From assembly GCA_947579605.1 (NCBI GenBank), contig OX388320.1:1302001-1366000 (forward strand): a stretch of DNA of 64,000 bases. Reading direction: 5' to 3'. Below are positions 11,828 through 24,306 of the stretch, piece after piece (the stretch's first letter is position 1; each line of letters begins with the position of its first letter). The DNA is from Athripsodes cinereus. Lineage: Eukaryota; Arthropoda; Insecta; Trichoptera; Leptoceridae. Under the pieces are notes generated by a model. That model ran no database searches. It had not been told where the DNA came from and saw only the letters and a program-made list of their open reading frames with translations. A program made the position numbers and the translations under genes.

Positions 11828-11925
11828 ATAATTACTACTACTTTACCATCGCGGCATCTCCCACAAGTGGGGCAGTCAGCAGACTAACTGCATGTAATAA
11901 ACATGCAGGTTGTACTCTCAGTTCC
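11828..11925 (-). repeat. Family A, 3' part
   Basis: (CTA)n, CCATCGCGGCATCTCCCACA to ACATGCAGGTTGTACTCTC. Confidence 0.8.
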
Positions 11926-12221
11926 AATAATTAAAATATAGCAATTCAGGACTACTCATAATGAATAGAAATTAAATATAAATCAATTACTTCATTTCTT
12001 TAGTGAAACCATGTTACGAGTGTTAGTTACCTTCTATGTAAATTACGATAAATAATACACATTAATTAAATTTTGCAGATCAGTATTAAAATGAGTAACT
12101 AACATTGGTTCATAAACATGAGTAATAAAATACATACTTATGTCTATTTACAAACATGTAAGCATTCCATCATATAAATTTGTAAAAAATTGAGATGATG
12201 GAATTGCCAATATTTTACAAA

Positions 12222-12372
12222 AAATCCTACCAATATTCCACTAGTGGGGTAGCCAGCAGACCACCCACATATAATTAAAATGCAAACTACTTTCCTCTCC
12301 GTAACAATAAAAAATAAAACATTTAGAATGAGCGGCAAACTTCCTCGTTGAATTTAAGATGTAAGACGCAAA
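12222..12372 (-). repeat. Family A repeat, partial
   Basis: CCACTAGTGGGGTAGCCAGC to GTTGAATTTAAGATGTAAG. Confidence 0.8.
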
Positions 12373-12867
12373 AAACAAAGAAAGTTGTATAGATTCTGAT
12401 GGGTTCCTGTAACAATTCAATTCTTATTACTTTATAAACACGACGCAATAAATTGGAATTAAATATAAAACCGAAAAGTTCTTATAAATATTTTAGTTCT
12501 CAGAAAAACCAATAACACTCTTTGTCTATTCTCAAAGTAATTAGACAAGAGTTTGTATAGGACCCAATTAAGATTTTTTTCAAAGAACATTCATTAATTG
12601 ATATTATTTGCTAAAAATAAAACCTTCCTTCTAGCAGGAAATGAGAACTTCACATTTCTATATTATTTTTCCAGAGAAGCTTTTATGAAAGTGGTTGGGT
12701 AGTAATAATAAATGAAATTTCTTGATAAACTATTGATAGATAAGTTACAGCCTTTATCAGAAAACAAATACTTTTGTTAAGAATCTAGATTATTGGAGAC
12801 CGAAAATAAACATAAGCAAAAAACATAACCTACTAAGTATATTTTTATAAGGTATGAAAAAAACATA

Positions 12868-12975
12868 TTTTTTTAAAAGATATATCTAGGCTTTTGTTAT
12901 AAACTCAAATACTACCTTATAAACCTTTCACTGATAGCTAAAAAAGCTTGTGTCGTGAGATGGGAGTTTGCCGGA
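12868..12975 (-). mobile_element. SINE B, 5'-truncated copy
   Basis: Only the tail half (AGATATATCTAGG to GGAGTTTGCCGG) is present; the tRNA-like head is missing. Confidence 0.75.
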
Positions 12976-12984
12976 ATTTTTAGA

Positions 12985-13120
12985 TTTATTAATAAACACG
13001 ATTAATATAATAGTGATTCCATTGTCAACAGTGGAATAAGTATAATATTTCGTATTTGATTAATAAATTATTAATTTAAACTTCCAGCAAGAACCGTCGG
13101 TCGATAAATTAAAGTTAATT
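12985..13120 (+). repeat. Internal piece of the family 2 retroelement
   Basis: It holds AGTGGAATAAGTATAATATT followed by an AT stretch and CCAGCAAGAACCGTCGGTCG. The same order of words follows the ribozyme element at 19.25-19.33 kb and, in part, 56.2 kb. Confidence 0.4.
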
Positions 13121-13814
13121 AAATTTGAAGAGTTTTACAAAAATCTGATCCAGCAAAAAAACTGCCTAGATGTACACATCACAGGAAAATGTTGTATACA
13201 ATAATTCGTATAAGATGTAACGTAGACTGTAGCTGCTGCTTCTAACTTACATTATATGGAATGACACGAACTATCGACCATCTGATCGTACCTCACACAC
13301 AATCATTCCGAGGAGAACTTCAGGACTTACATAATTTAAGAGACGACGCGATCCATTCGATTTGAAATTTGGAGGTCAAGTTGTGATCGACTATAAGAAA
13401 AAATAATGTATAAAAAAAATGGAAATTCATAACAAAGACTGATGCTTACTTTGCTGTATCCATTTATAAATATGATTTTGTTCAGATCACTTAATTTAAG
13501 ATGCTTGATTTGTTACAGAATAGAATGAATGATTCACCGACATTTTTCAGTCTAGTTTCTTTGCGGAGAGACATTTTTACCCCATTCAGCTTACGTCAGC
13601 TGATATAGGTAATATCGTATCGCATCGCATCGTTTGCAGTGCAGGTACCCGAATAACTGGATTATCTACGATGATCCCGGATATCGGATGCACTATAAAT
13701 AAATAGGTACCTACCAAGGAATACTCGCTTTCAAATTGTCTTGTACTTTTCATTTATCAAAAATCTATTTACTTCTGTTTTGAGTCATGCAATTTATAGG
13801 TGAAAATTTAATCA

Positions 13815-13925
13815 ATTATAAATAAAACACTTATTTATAGTATATCCACAGTGACTTTTTATTGGACGCGAGCCGGCTTTCAAGGGCTTTCGCTCTCATC
13901 ATCAGGCTGGCGAAAAGTAAAGAAA
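13815..13925 (-). mobile_element. Hammerhead-bearing retroelement tail, family 2
   Basis: Contains the 13.87-kb ribozyme core followed (minus strand) by CAGTGTGG-like and ATAAGTGTTTTATTT tails also found at 56.1-56.2 kb. An associated downstream piece with ACCGTCGGTCGATAAA lies at 13085-13115. Confidence 0.5.
13860..13912 (-). ncRNA. Hammerhead-like core, family 2
   Basis: Minus strand: CUGAUGA (13905-13899), extra U, stem II GAGAGC-GAAA-GCCCUU with one A/C mismatch, GAAA (13881-13878), palindromic stem III AGCCGGCU, C17 at 13870. Stem I shows only two clear pairs (GC/GC), so the copy may be decayed. The tail that follows matches that of the foldback at 56.1 kb. Confidence 0.5.
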
Positions 13926-13989
13926 TTACAAGTTGTTACCAAATCTTCAAGAGAAGAAGGCTAGCAGTAAGTAAGTAAGTAATAGTAAA

Positions 13990-14062
13990 AACTAGTACTA
14001 CTGCTGTATATCACGGTATCATGGCATATCCCACAAGTGGGATAGCTAAACAGTTAATAGGG
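13990..14062 (-). repeat. Family A, 3' fragment
   Basis: ACTACTGCTG.. then CATATCCCACAAGTGGGATA. Confidence 0.7.
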
Positions 14063-14535
14063 ATATATCTCTAATATGAATTTGCAAGCATTTCAATATA
14101 AAACCATTGAGCACGTATCAGGGAATAAATTATAAAAATTACGTTTCTTTTATTTATTTCACAACGTTATTCATCCCCCAGAGAAGCAATTTTCGCTATC
14201 GGAATAAATAGAAATTAAGAATAATTTATTGGAAATGTAACTCGTAGTGTAGTAAATATACAAATCTCTATGAGCTTTTAAATAAACTCCACTCGGTTGT
14301 AAAACCCGCTGGGTATTCCTATTAATATCAATTACCTTGTACTGTTTTATATTGGATGATATACCTACTCGTACTAATGTATCGAATGGAAAAAATGCCA
14401 AACAAATGCATACAAATGCGTTTTTAGTAAAAAGTTAAGACGTCTATATGCGCCAACTGATTTACGCCAGTTTTGCTGAATGAAGCCTGGATTAACCCTA
14501 GATTCATAATTCTGGCCGTGAATAGACTTACTGAA

Positions 14536-14760
14536 CTTCTATGAGAGGGCCTTTGGTGTTGTTGGACCGGTTATGTGGAATCGCCTACTGGTGCTACTGA
14601 GAGATAGTCAGACGGTCACTAGCTTCAGAAGCAAATTAAAAACTGAACTCTTCACTGGCGCCCTTGAGACGGTCTAGGGACTGTAAAACGGCGTCATAAA
14701 TAAAATAAAATCATCCAAAATCATCATCATCATCATTATAAACATTCATCTCTCAGACGA
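14536..14760 (+). pseudogene. L2/CR1-like LINE 3' end
   Basis: Reads FYERAFGVVGPVMWNRL..LLRDSQTVTSFRSKLKTELF, matching the C-terminus at 52.6-52.7 kb. It ends in GGCGTCATAAATAAAATAAAATC and a (ATC)n tail. Confidence 0.8.
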
Positions 14761-14764
14761 TATT

Positions 14765-15505
14765 AATACAGATAAAAAAACATTTGTACTCAATCAAAAT
14801 AAATTGAAAATAAATGTTATGTTTTTAAAACTTACAATATTTTATTCTCAAATTTCCATAGAAAAAGTAAAAACATCTTAGTTATTTCTAAAAATGCAAT
14901 TAAGACATGTGAAGATAGTGTGTATTTAAGAATAATTTGCGATGAGTTGATTGAAAATTTTTAGTTATGAAAACTAGCTCCAGATTCATAATTCTTTTGA
15001 AGTTACATAGGTCGATAAAGTATAGAATGCAATAGATGCAGCATAAAATTATGATAACTTAACACATAACACAAAAGTAAATTAAATTAAAAGGATGTAA
15101 AGTTGTAAAACCATCAATGATAAATGCAAATAAATCTATATTCTTGTCAAATAATTTTATCGGAGGCTATCGAAAATTTCACGCCTTTATTCTTTGATGC
15201 AAATCGGTACGACGCAATTTAAACAATGTCCCGTTGCTTCCTCGTTCTGTGTTTGCATAAATAAATTTAAGTCAGTTGTTCTTAATTACAGGGCCAGGCC
15301 ATTACCATGAATGCTTAATGCAACACATAGCAGCGTAGAATGGGGCATTACTGAGGGCAACGGAGGGCAATAATAAGGCAGATTGCAAGATGCCGCTGGG
15401 CTTAGGGATGTCAATAGACATATATCAAATTATGATTTTAAAGAACAACGATTGCTCAAGAAATACATTTAAAAGAATGTGAATTATATTTGGAAATCTT
15501 ATGAT
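14765..15505. other. No gene seen
   Basis: AT-rich. 16326-17044 and 17290-17779 are also without recognisable features. Confidence 0.55.
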
Positions 15506-15509
15506 ATTA

Positions 15510-15770
15510 ACCACTACCACACTACCACTAGTCAGCCATCTCTCCACTGCTGGATATAGGTCTCTTCCAAACTCTTACAAGCGTCGCGGTCCTGTGCCCT
15601 CTGTATACATTTGTATGTCCTGTGCCCTTCTCGCGATTGGAGTAATGTCGTCAGTCCATCTCTTTTGTGGTCTGCCAATGCTTCTTTTGCTTCTCCATGG
15701 TCACCATTTGAGGATTCTTGGAGTCCATCTACCGGACGATATTTACTTAGGTACCTACACGTAATGCTAA
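15510..15770 (-). pseudogene. LINE 3' end (CACTGCTGGATATAGG type)
   Basis: Contains the inverted word pair CCACTGCTGGATATAGGTC and CAGTCCATCTC, characteristic of the C-terminal W-T-D-D-I ... QQW coding end of a common insect LINE. Frame is broken. Confidence 0.6.
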
Positions 15771-16017
15771 AAGAGAGAGATTCTGAAAAATGTAAAAAGA
15801 TGTGGGTTAAAAGTAGACATAATATATATTATGTAAAAAAGTTGTAAAATATCTTTTCCCTTTCATAGAACGTAAGATTATTATAGAAGAAAATATGAGT
15901 CATATACCTATCACTTAAAACTCCTGAGATTTTTTTCCTAGTCTAGCACTCCAATTGTGTTTTTTCTTTAGTAGATCCTCAATGGTAATTTTAAGTATGA
16001 ATGTATTAATGTAGGGT

Positions 16018-16260
16018 GACTAAAATGAGGTTGAGAAAAAGGGAACTAAAGGAAACGTGGACGCCCCTGGATCAAATGGCTACATCATGTAAATCAGATG
16101 GACATTGGACAGTTGCTGAGTCCAACAAATAGAAGACCGTTTATAAAGAGCTACATAATAATTGTAGAACCAAAAAAAAATATGCAAGGGCAGGATTAAA
16201 TGGCGTTCAATCATCTATGCCTTCCCTGTAAGGGAATGATGATTATGTGTTTATATTTTT
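16018..16260 (+). pseudogene. RTE-like LINE 3' end, decayed
   Basis: Holds the nucleic-acid pattern CGTGGACGCCCCTGGATCAA...CTTCCCTGTAAGGGAATGATG, a diverged copy of the 4.98-5.17-kb region. Confidence 0.55.
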
Positions 16261-16274
16261 TTATATTTATTAAA

Positions 16275-16325
16275 GAAAGACCCACCTCACACCCGGATAT
16301 CTCAAGAGTCATAGACCCCTATTTA
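16275..16325 (+). repeat. Dispersed ATATCTCAAGAGTCATAGAC repeat
   Basis: AGACCCACCTCACACCCGGA then ATATCTCAAGAGTCATAGAC. Related pieces at 23685-23745 and 60660-60960. Class unknown. Confidence 0.5.
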
Positions 16326-17044
16326 TTCGTACATTCAAATTAAAGTTGTCATAAAATATTATTGATTTATATTCAATGCATCGATAAGAAGATGGTTCTG
16401 CTTCCTTCCCTACTACTGAATCATTCGTTATAAGGCTTGATATCTTGTAAGGCTATTTGTATTACAAACAGTGTTCATTATGCAACTCTGAGAACAATCT
16501 CAACTAAGTAGAATATACATACTTACCTACCTACTGTGTAACGGAGCGGCTCCTCACTATATTACCTTCCTTAATATTCAACAATGAGGTTTGCATATGA
16601 ATCTCATCAATCTAAGGGAATTACTTTGAAGGAAGCACTGCAACCAGCAGGTATGCGCCTTTAAGTAAGTACACCATTATTAGAATAAACTGCATTCTGT
16701 GAGAGAAAGAGGAAGATGGATGAAAAAGGTGAGCATGTACCTTTTTACGAACTTTATTTGTGATGCATGACTCAATCTCCATTATTTTGTCTCGCTTTTG
16801 ATGCCTCACAGCATTGTATTCTTTTTATGTTATTTTTCTTCTTTTAAGCCTGTATAATTATGATGAAGCCAAGTGTCCCGTAAGGGACTTATGGGGAATA
16901 ATTTACAATAAACATGAAAAAGTGGGTTGCAGTTTTATTATTCAAATATATAATGATCACATTAATTGTTTATTTTTCGTGTTTAAAGTAAAAATTTAAT
17001 TTTTTTTTCTTATTAGATATAATATTTAACTCTTAACAATTTAT

Positions 17045-17285
17045 TGCTAGACTTCTTCTTCTTATCGGGTCACTCCCATCCACTCCGGGACGAAAGCCTC
17101 CTCCATTTTCTTCCACGTAATCCGATTCTGTGACGTCTGCATCCAATTTATCATAGCTTGTCTTTTCTATTCAGGGTCTTCCGTAACTCTTGGTTGCTGC
17201 TCATGGTCTCCAAGATCTAAGAGACTTTGGCCATTTGTCATCTGGGTTTCTAGCCATGTGACCCACCCATCTCTATTTAAGAATT
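17045..17285 (-). pseudogene. LINE C-terminal fragment
   Basis: Minus strand reads RWVGHMARNPDDKWPKSL and later SYDKLDADVTESDYVEE, the RxxGHxxR C-terminal block of RTE-type proteins, with (AAG)n at the end. Confidence 0.6.
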
Positions 17286-17779
17286 GTGACACGTTGTGTT
17301 GCTAGACTTAAGCCTGTAAAAAATCATGTATTTCATAAACCCAATTTTGGAAAAACTTCGTCTGCTTCTTAACTGTGGTTTTCTTAATATTTTGTCATAA
17401 ATTATTTCCTCTAGTCTCCCTACAATATTCATTTGCCTGTTTCTGGATATGAAATGAATTTGGTACAACATTTCATTTCAGTAATATTTGACATATCTTT
17501 TTAATATCCTAAATATCTGACTTATATAATGTCTCCTATAAAGGTTTCAGTGAGACTGAAATAATAAAGAATAAAATATTTCATTTTTTGTTATATAAAA
17601 ACCTGTAAATTATAATTTTATTATGAAATACCTGTCAGAATAAATCTTTTTATTATAAAACTCATAAGTCACGGCAGAGTATATAATATTGTACTGATCA
17701 TTTTAAAGGTTATATCACATCATTCAGGCGAAATTTCGCATAGCAAAAGTAATAAACAACATTGAACTAAGTCATGCTA

Positions 17780-18190
17780 TGTATCCGAAATATTGCAGGA
17801 ATCATTGTCTCCATATATTGTGTGTTTGTGTTAATGTTGATGAGAGGAAAATTGATCCAACTGATTTGTATATTGTTTTGACGTTGTGAATAGGTAATTG
17901 TATTGGTTTAATTTTGTATTGTGCTGGTATATTTTGTTGAACGTTTGATGAAAGTACATGAGAACTGAAAGTTTGCTATTTGTAACAAATTCTTATATGT
18001 GTATTAATATTTCTAGCTGATTCTTTTATGTGTGTTAATGTTATAATTGAAATCCGACCCTCCGCACAAGCATTTAGTTGCTTATGGAGGGAGCATTTTT
18101 ACTGTGTGTTTTATTGTTTTATTAATGTAATATCAATGTATACTGTGTATTTATGAATAAAATAAATATATTTAAAAAAAAAAAAAATTG
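17780..18190 (+). repeat. LINE-like 3' end with stem-loop and poly(A)
   Basis: A hairpin of CCCTCCG...CAAGCA/TGCTTATGGAGGG at 18058-18094, AATAAA at 18158 and a pure A run. This is a retroposed 3' end; the 5' boundary is uncertain. Confidence 0.5.
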
Positions 18191-18194
18191 AGAT

Positions 18195-19115
18195 TGTGTG
18201 GAAATGTTTGATTCCCTGAGAATGGACTTATTGGTTTTATATTCAGTTCAATTCACTTGGAGCCATCTCCTGCAGCATTACATCTCAAATGCACCGATTT
18301 TCGTACTTCTTTCGATTTACTATTATTCTCGCGTCACGTCGGGTTGGCGTCGCGTTAAGTGCGACAACCCTTATAAAATAGGTAAGTATAGAGAATATGA
18401 TATCAAAAATAGGTTCATTCAATATTGACAAATAAAATAAAATGCGCGATATATACGAAATGATTATTGAGAATTTTTCATCAAATCACAGAATTTTTCT
18501 ATTCTATTCTACGAATCAAATAAATTTATATTGTGTAAAAAATATTGCGTACAATCATAATAAATTGCAAAGACTTTTTAACATTTCATTGAGATGAAGC
18601 TTAAACATGTTTCTTTCCCTTATTTGAATTTTTCCCACCTTCACACTAACGATAATTACAACATTTTTTTAGAATTTTGATTTTGTAAATCATATTTGCC
18701 ATAATTGAAGCTTCACCTTCTTAGAAGTATGCCGATTATCAAATTAAATTTACGTGAAAATAAATCTAATAATTTTTCATTTTATCAAAAAACAAAAATT
18801 ATTTCTTCCCTGGATTAAATTTATTTATTGCTACAACCACCAAAAATTTCTTAGACATAATTTTGAGAAGCATGATATAAAGAAGGGTTGGGAACGGGGT
18901 TTATTGAGTAGTATTTTTGTTAATTTGCATTTTCATCAAGTTTCTTCAAATAAATATAAATAAAGTATGCATGAATATCAAATTGCCAATTACAGAAAAG
19001 CTCGTAAATTAACAAAAACATATTTCTCATATCATCAAGCATATTTAAGTGAAAAAAATAACAAAACAATAAAATCAAATGTTGAATGAAGAGATCAGTG
19101 GAAATATTTTTTTAA
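18195..19115. other. No gene seen
   Basis: AT-rich, as are 19815-20455, 20610-21040, 21110-21980 and 22130-23680, apart from a shared word CGATTGGAGAACCATG at 20728 and 22810. Confidence 0.55.
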
Positions 19116-19117
19116 AA

Positions 19118-19335
19118 TGAAACACAATATGTAGTTATTCCACTATTGACTTTATTTATTTTTGCGAGCCAGCTTTCAAGAGCTTCCGTTCTCATCGTCA
19201 GGCAAAAGTAAAAAGCTCTTGAAAGCCGGCTCGCAAAAATAAATAAAGTCAATAGTGGAATAACTAAATATTGTGTTTCATATTAAAAAAATATTAATAT
19301 GAACTTCCACCAAGAACCGTCGGTCGATAAAACTT
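19118..19335. mobile_element. Foldback retroelement with hammerhead, family 2
   Basis: Left arm 19118-19200 and right arm 19213-19290 are inverted copies; both contain the AATAGTGGAATAACTA tail. Only the left arm keeps the full ribozyme core. The shared CCACCAAGAACCGTCGGTCG piece follows at 19306. Confidence 0.55.
19158..19208 (-). ncRNA. Hammerhead ribozyme core, family 2
   Basis: Minus strand: stem I UUUUGC pairs with GCAAAA (6 pairs), CUGACGA (19201-19195), extra U, stem II GAGAAC-GGAA-GCUCUU (5 of 6 pairs, one of them G-U), GAAA (19177-19174), stem III AGCUGGCU, C17 at 19166. The N7 change (U to C) relative to 13.9 kb is allowed by the consensus. A partial inverted copy lacking CUGANGA follows at 19213-19246. 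Confidence 0.6.
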
Positions 19336-19524
19336 GATCAGAGGAAAGGTACGCTAGTTTGTCTGTTTTAATCAGCCTCTGTCGATTCTTTAGCATCGAG
19401 ACTCTTCATTATGCGTTATGTTGAAATAACTTTATTTGTTGGATGTTTCAGGAGTCCTAGGACTCCTATTTATCCGTTTAGGCAATTTATTTATCTTTCA
19501 ACTCCCTCTAGTCTGTCAGTACTA

Positions 19525-19812
19525 CTATGCCAGTGTTGGAATCTTCGACTCTACCACGTCAGTGGGCGGGGGATCTGGCTGACGTAGCAGATCCCATCTT
19601 GAGACCAACATATCCACAAATGCCTTGAAGTGTGAAGCGTTTGTGACATTTAAAAACACTTCCCAAAACCAGATGGGTCGAGGGGTGTCAACAGTCATAT
19701 CCAGATTCATTTCCTGTCTTGCATCCATCATCAAAGGACATTCTTAAAGGATATGTTCCGTATATTGAGCTGCTGTCCCACATGTGCACCGTGGATTATG
19801 CATTAGCAAGGT
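19525..19812 (-). pseudogene. LINE C-terminus with CCHC finger
   Basis: Minus strand reads NPRCTCGTAAQYTEHIL, TAA at 19746-19744, ECPLMMDARQEMNLDMTVDT and IWFWEVFLNVTNASHFKAFV. The C-x-C..H-x4-C spacing is the zinc finger at the end of Jockey/R1-type LINE proteins. One in-frame stop. Confidence 0.7.
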
Positions 19813-20457
19813 ACATGCTTATACCACGTATTCAATGGTATGTATGTATAATATGCAACTTGCATGCAAAGGGTCATTGGTTCGATTTAGTCTTTCTAAA
19901 AAAATATAAGGCATTTAGTATGGGTGTTATTACTCATATTATCTACGATTCTATTTATAATAAGATTGAGACGAAACGAAGGTACTTCAAATATATCAAA
20001 AAAAAAATGTAAGGAAAGGGAAGCAAGGTAATAATAAACCTACTGTAAATATTTCCGTTTCTATCTCGGTACAATATTATTTTATACTTAGTAATAAAAA
20101 ATCAATTGAAGTTTTTCTTATATCCTATCCATTAAAGTCTGGAGACATTATGAGATGATGAACGATGTGTTATAATAATATACTTCAGCAGGTAATAATA
20201 AGCGATAATATTAAATCACGTGAAATGAATAAGCTTTAGTAGTAATATAGTGCTTTGTATGCAAAACTTGGAGTGGGATAACTACATTATTATCAACGCT
20301 ATAAAATCACTTGAGATAAAATATAATATATACCTACCTAAGCTTATTCATCATGGAGTTCTTGTGTGGTTATTAAAGGAGTCAATCTATGTATGTAGTT
20401 ATGACTTACTATTTTTTTTAGTGTTGTAAGGAAACTAGGTGTCTTAATATTGTATAT

Positions 20458-20605
20458 TTATCTATCTATACCATCAATGCATATCCCACAAGTGGAGTAA
20501 TCAGAAGACTAATTGCACGATGTAAACGTGCAAGTGTCGTCTCCGTGCAAATAAAAATAATATACATTCAAAATGTCTCGTATAATTCATAGCTGAATTG
20601 ATCCA
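20458..20605 (-). repeat. Family A repeat, partial
   Basis: ACCATCAATGCATATCCCAC to CATAGCTGAATTGATCC. Confidence 0.75.
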
Positions 20606-21044
20606 TTAAAGATATTCTGCAGTTGCAGAACTCTAATATGTGATAAATGACGGAAAAAAGCATAGTTTTATTCACAAAATTTCAACGATCTACAAAATTC
20701 TTCTAAAAAATACTCAGAAACCTCGATTGGAGAACCATGTCTACACAGTGCAACATTGCGTAGAATCTTATCGGAAGAAGTGAGAAAGGTGTCCCAACGC
20801 TTACGAATTGGCTCAAGGCTGGCTTAAGTGATCACTTTTCGGGATTGGTTTTATCATCTGCACCCAAATCCGGTTAAACAATAAAAAAGCTTTCTAGTTA
20901 GGTAAGAATTACGTGGGCACCCAATTGTTATATTCTTATTCATTCATTTCATATGTTTAATACTCCTACCATCTGCTTGCCTTAATATTTCCCAAAATAA
21001 AAATTGCATTGTACAGTATCATATTTTTTTAAAAACATACTTTT

Positions 21045-21105
21045 GAGGTGACCTGATATCAACTTTCTTGAAATCAGGTCGCTTTAATATAAAAAAAATA
21101 CTAAA
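21045..21105. repeat. Short foldback with GAAATCAGGTC
   Basis: GACCTGATATCAA and TTGAAATCAGGTC are inverted arms around a short centre. The right arm resembles the 3' half of the 27.4-kb motif. Confidence 0.35.
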
Positions 21106-21982
21106 ACATAAATAAATGTGGAGTTAACAAAATTAATGTCAACTCAATCAATTAGTAGGTATATGTCTTTATCCACTATGGCATTATGTGTAGGTATTTG
21201 AAATAATAGTGCTTAGTGATTTTTCTATAAATGTAGTTTGACGATTTTATGATCCAAAAAACGACCAAATGAAGTACATTATTATTGAGCATAAAATGTG
21301 GACAAGCAATAATACGTAGACGTGGTGCTATAAGGACTTATGTCGCTTAATGAGCTCAACTGTGTTGTAGGCTTAAAAAAATAAAAATTGGATCTTTGCA
21401 TGCAATTTATATGCCTGGCTTCTGAAAAGTCTGTAAAATAGTCTGTTTTAGAGGAGCTAGAAAGGAAGGTAATGTAGATATTTAGCAATTTTTTAAAATT
21501 ATAACTTTTGTAGATAGCCAGTGAAGAAGTTAAATATAACTTCAACATATTTTCGCCATATATACTCAAATATTAGCATTGTGTTAGACTTTCCTGTTTC
21601 AGTTAGATTTCAATCTTCTGTGTAATGATTTAGTAATTTTGAAAATAAATTATTAAGCTTTAGTTAAATCTTGCTATATAAAAATAAAAAAAAATTGAAG
21701 GTATCAGATTTAAAAAAAAAATAGTTTCTGTAGTTTAGTTTTTCCATGATCATTATAAAACAGCAAAAAGGAAACATGAATTTCATTTCGAAGCATCCAC
21801 TATATTATATAATTTTCTGGTATCCAAATGGATTAGTTAGTATATTTTTGCTTGAATGTGTTTTTTTTTTATATTTTTATTTGAAGTTATATTTTTATTT
21901 TATTTTAACAATTGCTGTTGATGTGTACCTATGCGTGTATATATATGTATGTGTTTTTTGTTGTTTTAATTTTAATAATCGG

Positions 21983-22126
21983 GTTAGTTGGAAGACATCG
22001 TATTTTAGCGATAAACTCGCCCTCTGTACATTGAATTGTATAACTGATATTTATATGACACTGTTTTATTTTGTAATATTGTAACCAATGTACAGTAAAG
22101 AATAAAATAATTAAACAAATAAATGA
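21983..22126 (+). repeat. Family D copy
   Basis: GTTAGTTGGAAGACATCG, CTCGCCCTCTGTACATTGAA, and AATGTACAGTAAAGAATAAA at the end. Confidence 0.65.
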
Positions 22127-23684
22127 GAAGGGTTGTGCCTGGAAGTCACATGGTTTGATTATGTATAACTACACAAAATTTCTTTTAGGTTCAGTGAACA
22201 ATTGGGGTTCTAATAATATTAAGTATTGTTTGAATGTGGAAAGGATAATTTCGACTAAAATTTGTCATAGAAAATATGTTGAAACATAGTGTACAGGAGA
22301 TCAAAGATTTTTTGGAAAACTCAATAGGGCACTGAGAGGCCATACTTCATATTCAATATATATGCAGTTACTTTGTACTCCCAATTGTAGAAAGAGCCGT
22401 GATAGTAAAGACAGGTAGAAAAAAATCAATGCTCGGTATTTTATCAATGATGTAGTAGAGTAGATATTATCAAGTTATGACTACGAGAATAACGAAGTCA
22501 TAAATGGTAGTGTAATTTGTCTCCTTTTATTACACATACTGTACTCCATTAGGTACCGGGTATTCCATACTCGATATTAAGTACTCACTACATTTATACC
22601 GGGTAGAGTTAGTAGAAGGTAGATATTATTATAGGCATGAAAGGATAAAGGGAGCATATATATTTTATAGTCATATTCAGTGGCTGTTCCTCCTTTAGGA
22701 GCGTTGGTGCGACACACTCATATAGGTATGTATGTTAATTTTAAATATTTTTTATTGTATGACTGGATTTTGCTACAACGCACAAATGACAAAACAAATC
22801 AGACATTTCGATTGGAGAACCATGTAAGATTGTTCAAAATGTAATTGAAAGATATATTGTGTTTTTGTTTCAATATTCCGAGGAGGAAAAAAAGGAGTTG
22901 ACGTAAATGTGGATAAATTGGAGTCTTCCGGGTGTGTACATGAATTTTAAATATTCTTGAAAAATATACACTTATTGATTTTTTTTTTATAAAAATGAAA
23001 TGCAAAATTATTATAATATTTCCTAATCCCTGATGGAGTTTTTAGCTGTTCTACATAATATAATATAAATATATTTTAAGTTAATGTAAATAAAAAATAT
23101 TTTTTACTAAAAAAATAACCAAAATTTCAGTAAAGAAAAACAAAAAAAAAACGTATCGATGCTCAAAAAACCCAGACCCGCAGGAAAATCAGATCTTTTT
23201 TTTTCATTTTGAAAATATTTTAGGTCTTAGGTACATCTCTATTACCTATATTAAATTGCATCTTTATCTTTGTTTTCAAGATAATAATACATATTTTTTA
23301 TTTAAAGATATATTTTATATCTTCTTAGCACCCCACCAGTTCTGGCCACCAGCCGCTACAGGTTATATGACATAATATTATTATACATTATGAGCCTATA
23401 TAGAAACATCGGCCATAAGAAAGTAATTCAATTTGATTGAACGACAAGAAATGGGCCAAGTTTAATATTATTAACGAGCCTAATTGTTACTAAGCTAAGT
23501 ATATTGTAAGTTCATTTATATACGAGAAGGTATGTTATTTTAATGTTATTTCAAATGACGTAAGAACAGTTTATTGTTGCCTATAATATTAATGCTTCCA
23601 TATTATATGTTTTCAATTTCAAAGTGATAATTCGTTTTATCTAAAAGAAATCTGCATAACATTTATCATCATCGAAGAGAGACC

Positions 23685-23745
23685 CGTCCCAAACCCAGAT
23701 ATCTCAGGAGTCATAGACCCAATTGTCACATTTTAAGTGTTCGCA
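23685..23745 (+). repeat. Dispersed ATATCTCAGGAGTCATAGAC repeat
   Basis: Second copy, with GAGACCCGTCCCAAACCCAG upstream. Confidence 0.5.
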
Positions 23746-23924
23746 CATTTTAAGTGTCATTGAGGAGGCCTGAAGGGCCGGCCGGTTAAAAACGCTGTCG
23801 TGGAAATCTTTTATACTACAGTCTCTTCAATGTCCCTTTTGAACGTCAATAAATGTATTTTAAAATAAGACAATTAAAAAAAAAGTAAAAATAAAAGTAG
23901 GACAAGATAACATGAATAACAAGG

Positions 23925-24105
23925 AAGATAAGACGACACTTACTCCTATCCTTGCATATACTTTTCGCTTCTGTCATTGACATACAATTCCTCATGCATG
24001 CTGTCCTATTCAATATGCTCAGCACATGTCCATCCTGCAGGATCTTGTTTATATGGTTTTGCCATTTAATTTTTGGATAGTCACGTTTACTAGCACCATT
24101 TTACT
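23925..24105 (-). pseudogene. RTE-like LINE 3' end
   Basis: Inverse of GTGACGGAAGCGAAAGATGT-type sequence seen at 5.08 kb, plus the KWQNHINKILQDG block. Confidence 0.65.
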
Positions 24106-24259
24106 GAGCCATTTGTGTGCCATAAATTCAACATTGATCATCTTCAATTGAGCGACGAAGCATGCCACTTATCCTTAATGTCCTATTTTTATGACGAATC
24201 GAGCGCAATTGTATTAATTTCTTTTTTTTTCTTCTTTCTCTTTTTTATTTCGTTGACAG

Positions 24260-24306
24260 GAAGACGTTGCTCTGCAACAAGTCCGCCATTTGACGGAGAA
24301 TTAAAG
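24260..24306 (+). CDS. Candidate lone 47-nt exon (RRCSATSPPFDGELK)
   Basis: A long T/C tract (24219-24250) leads to TTGACAG|, then 47 bases, then AAAG|GTATTC. One frame is open and reads RRCSATSPPFDGELK. The R-x-C...PPF-x-G spacing recalls the middle of a thrombospondin type-1 repeat, which is only suggestive. No partner exon was found in the window, so it would have to belong to a gene with very long introns. It may equally be chance. Confidence 0.25.
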
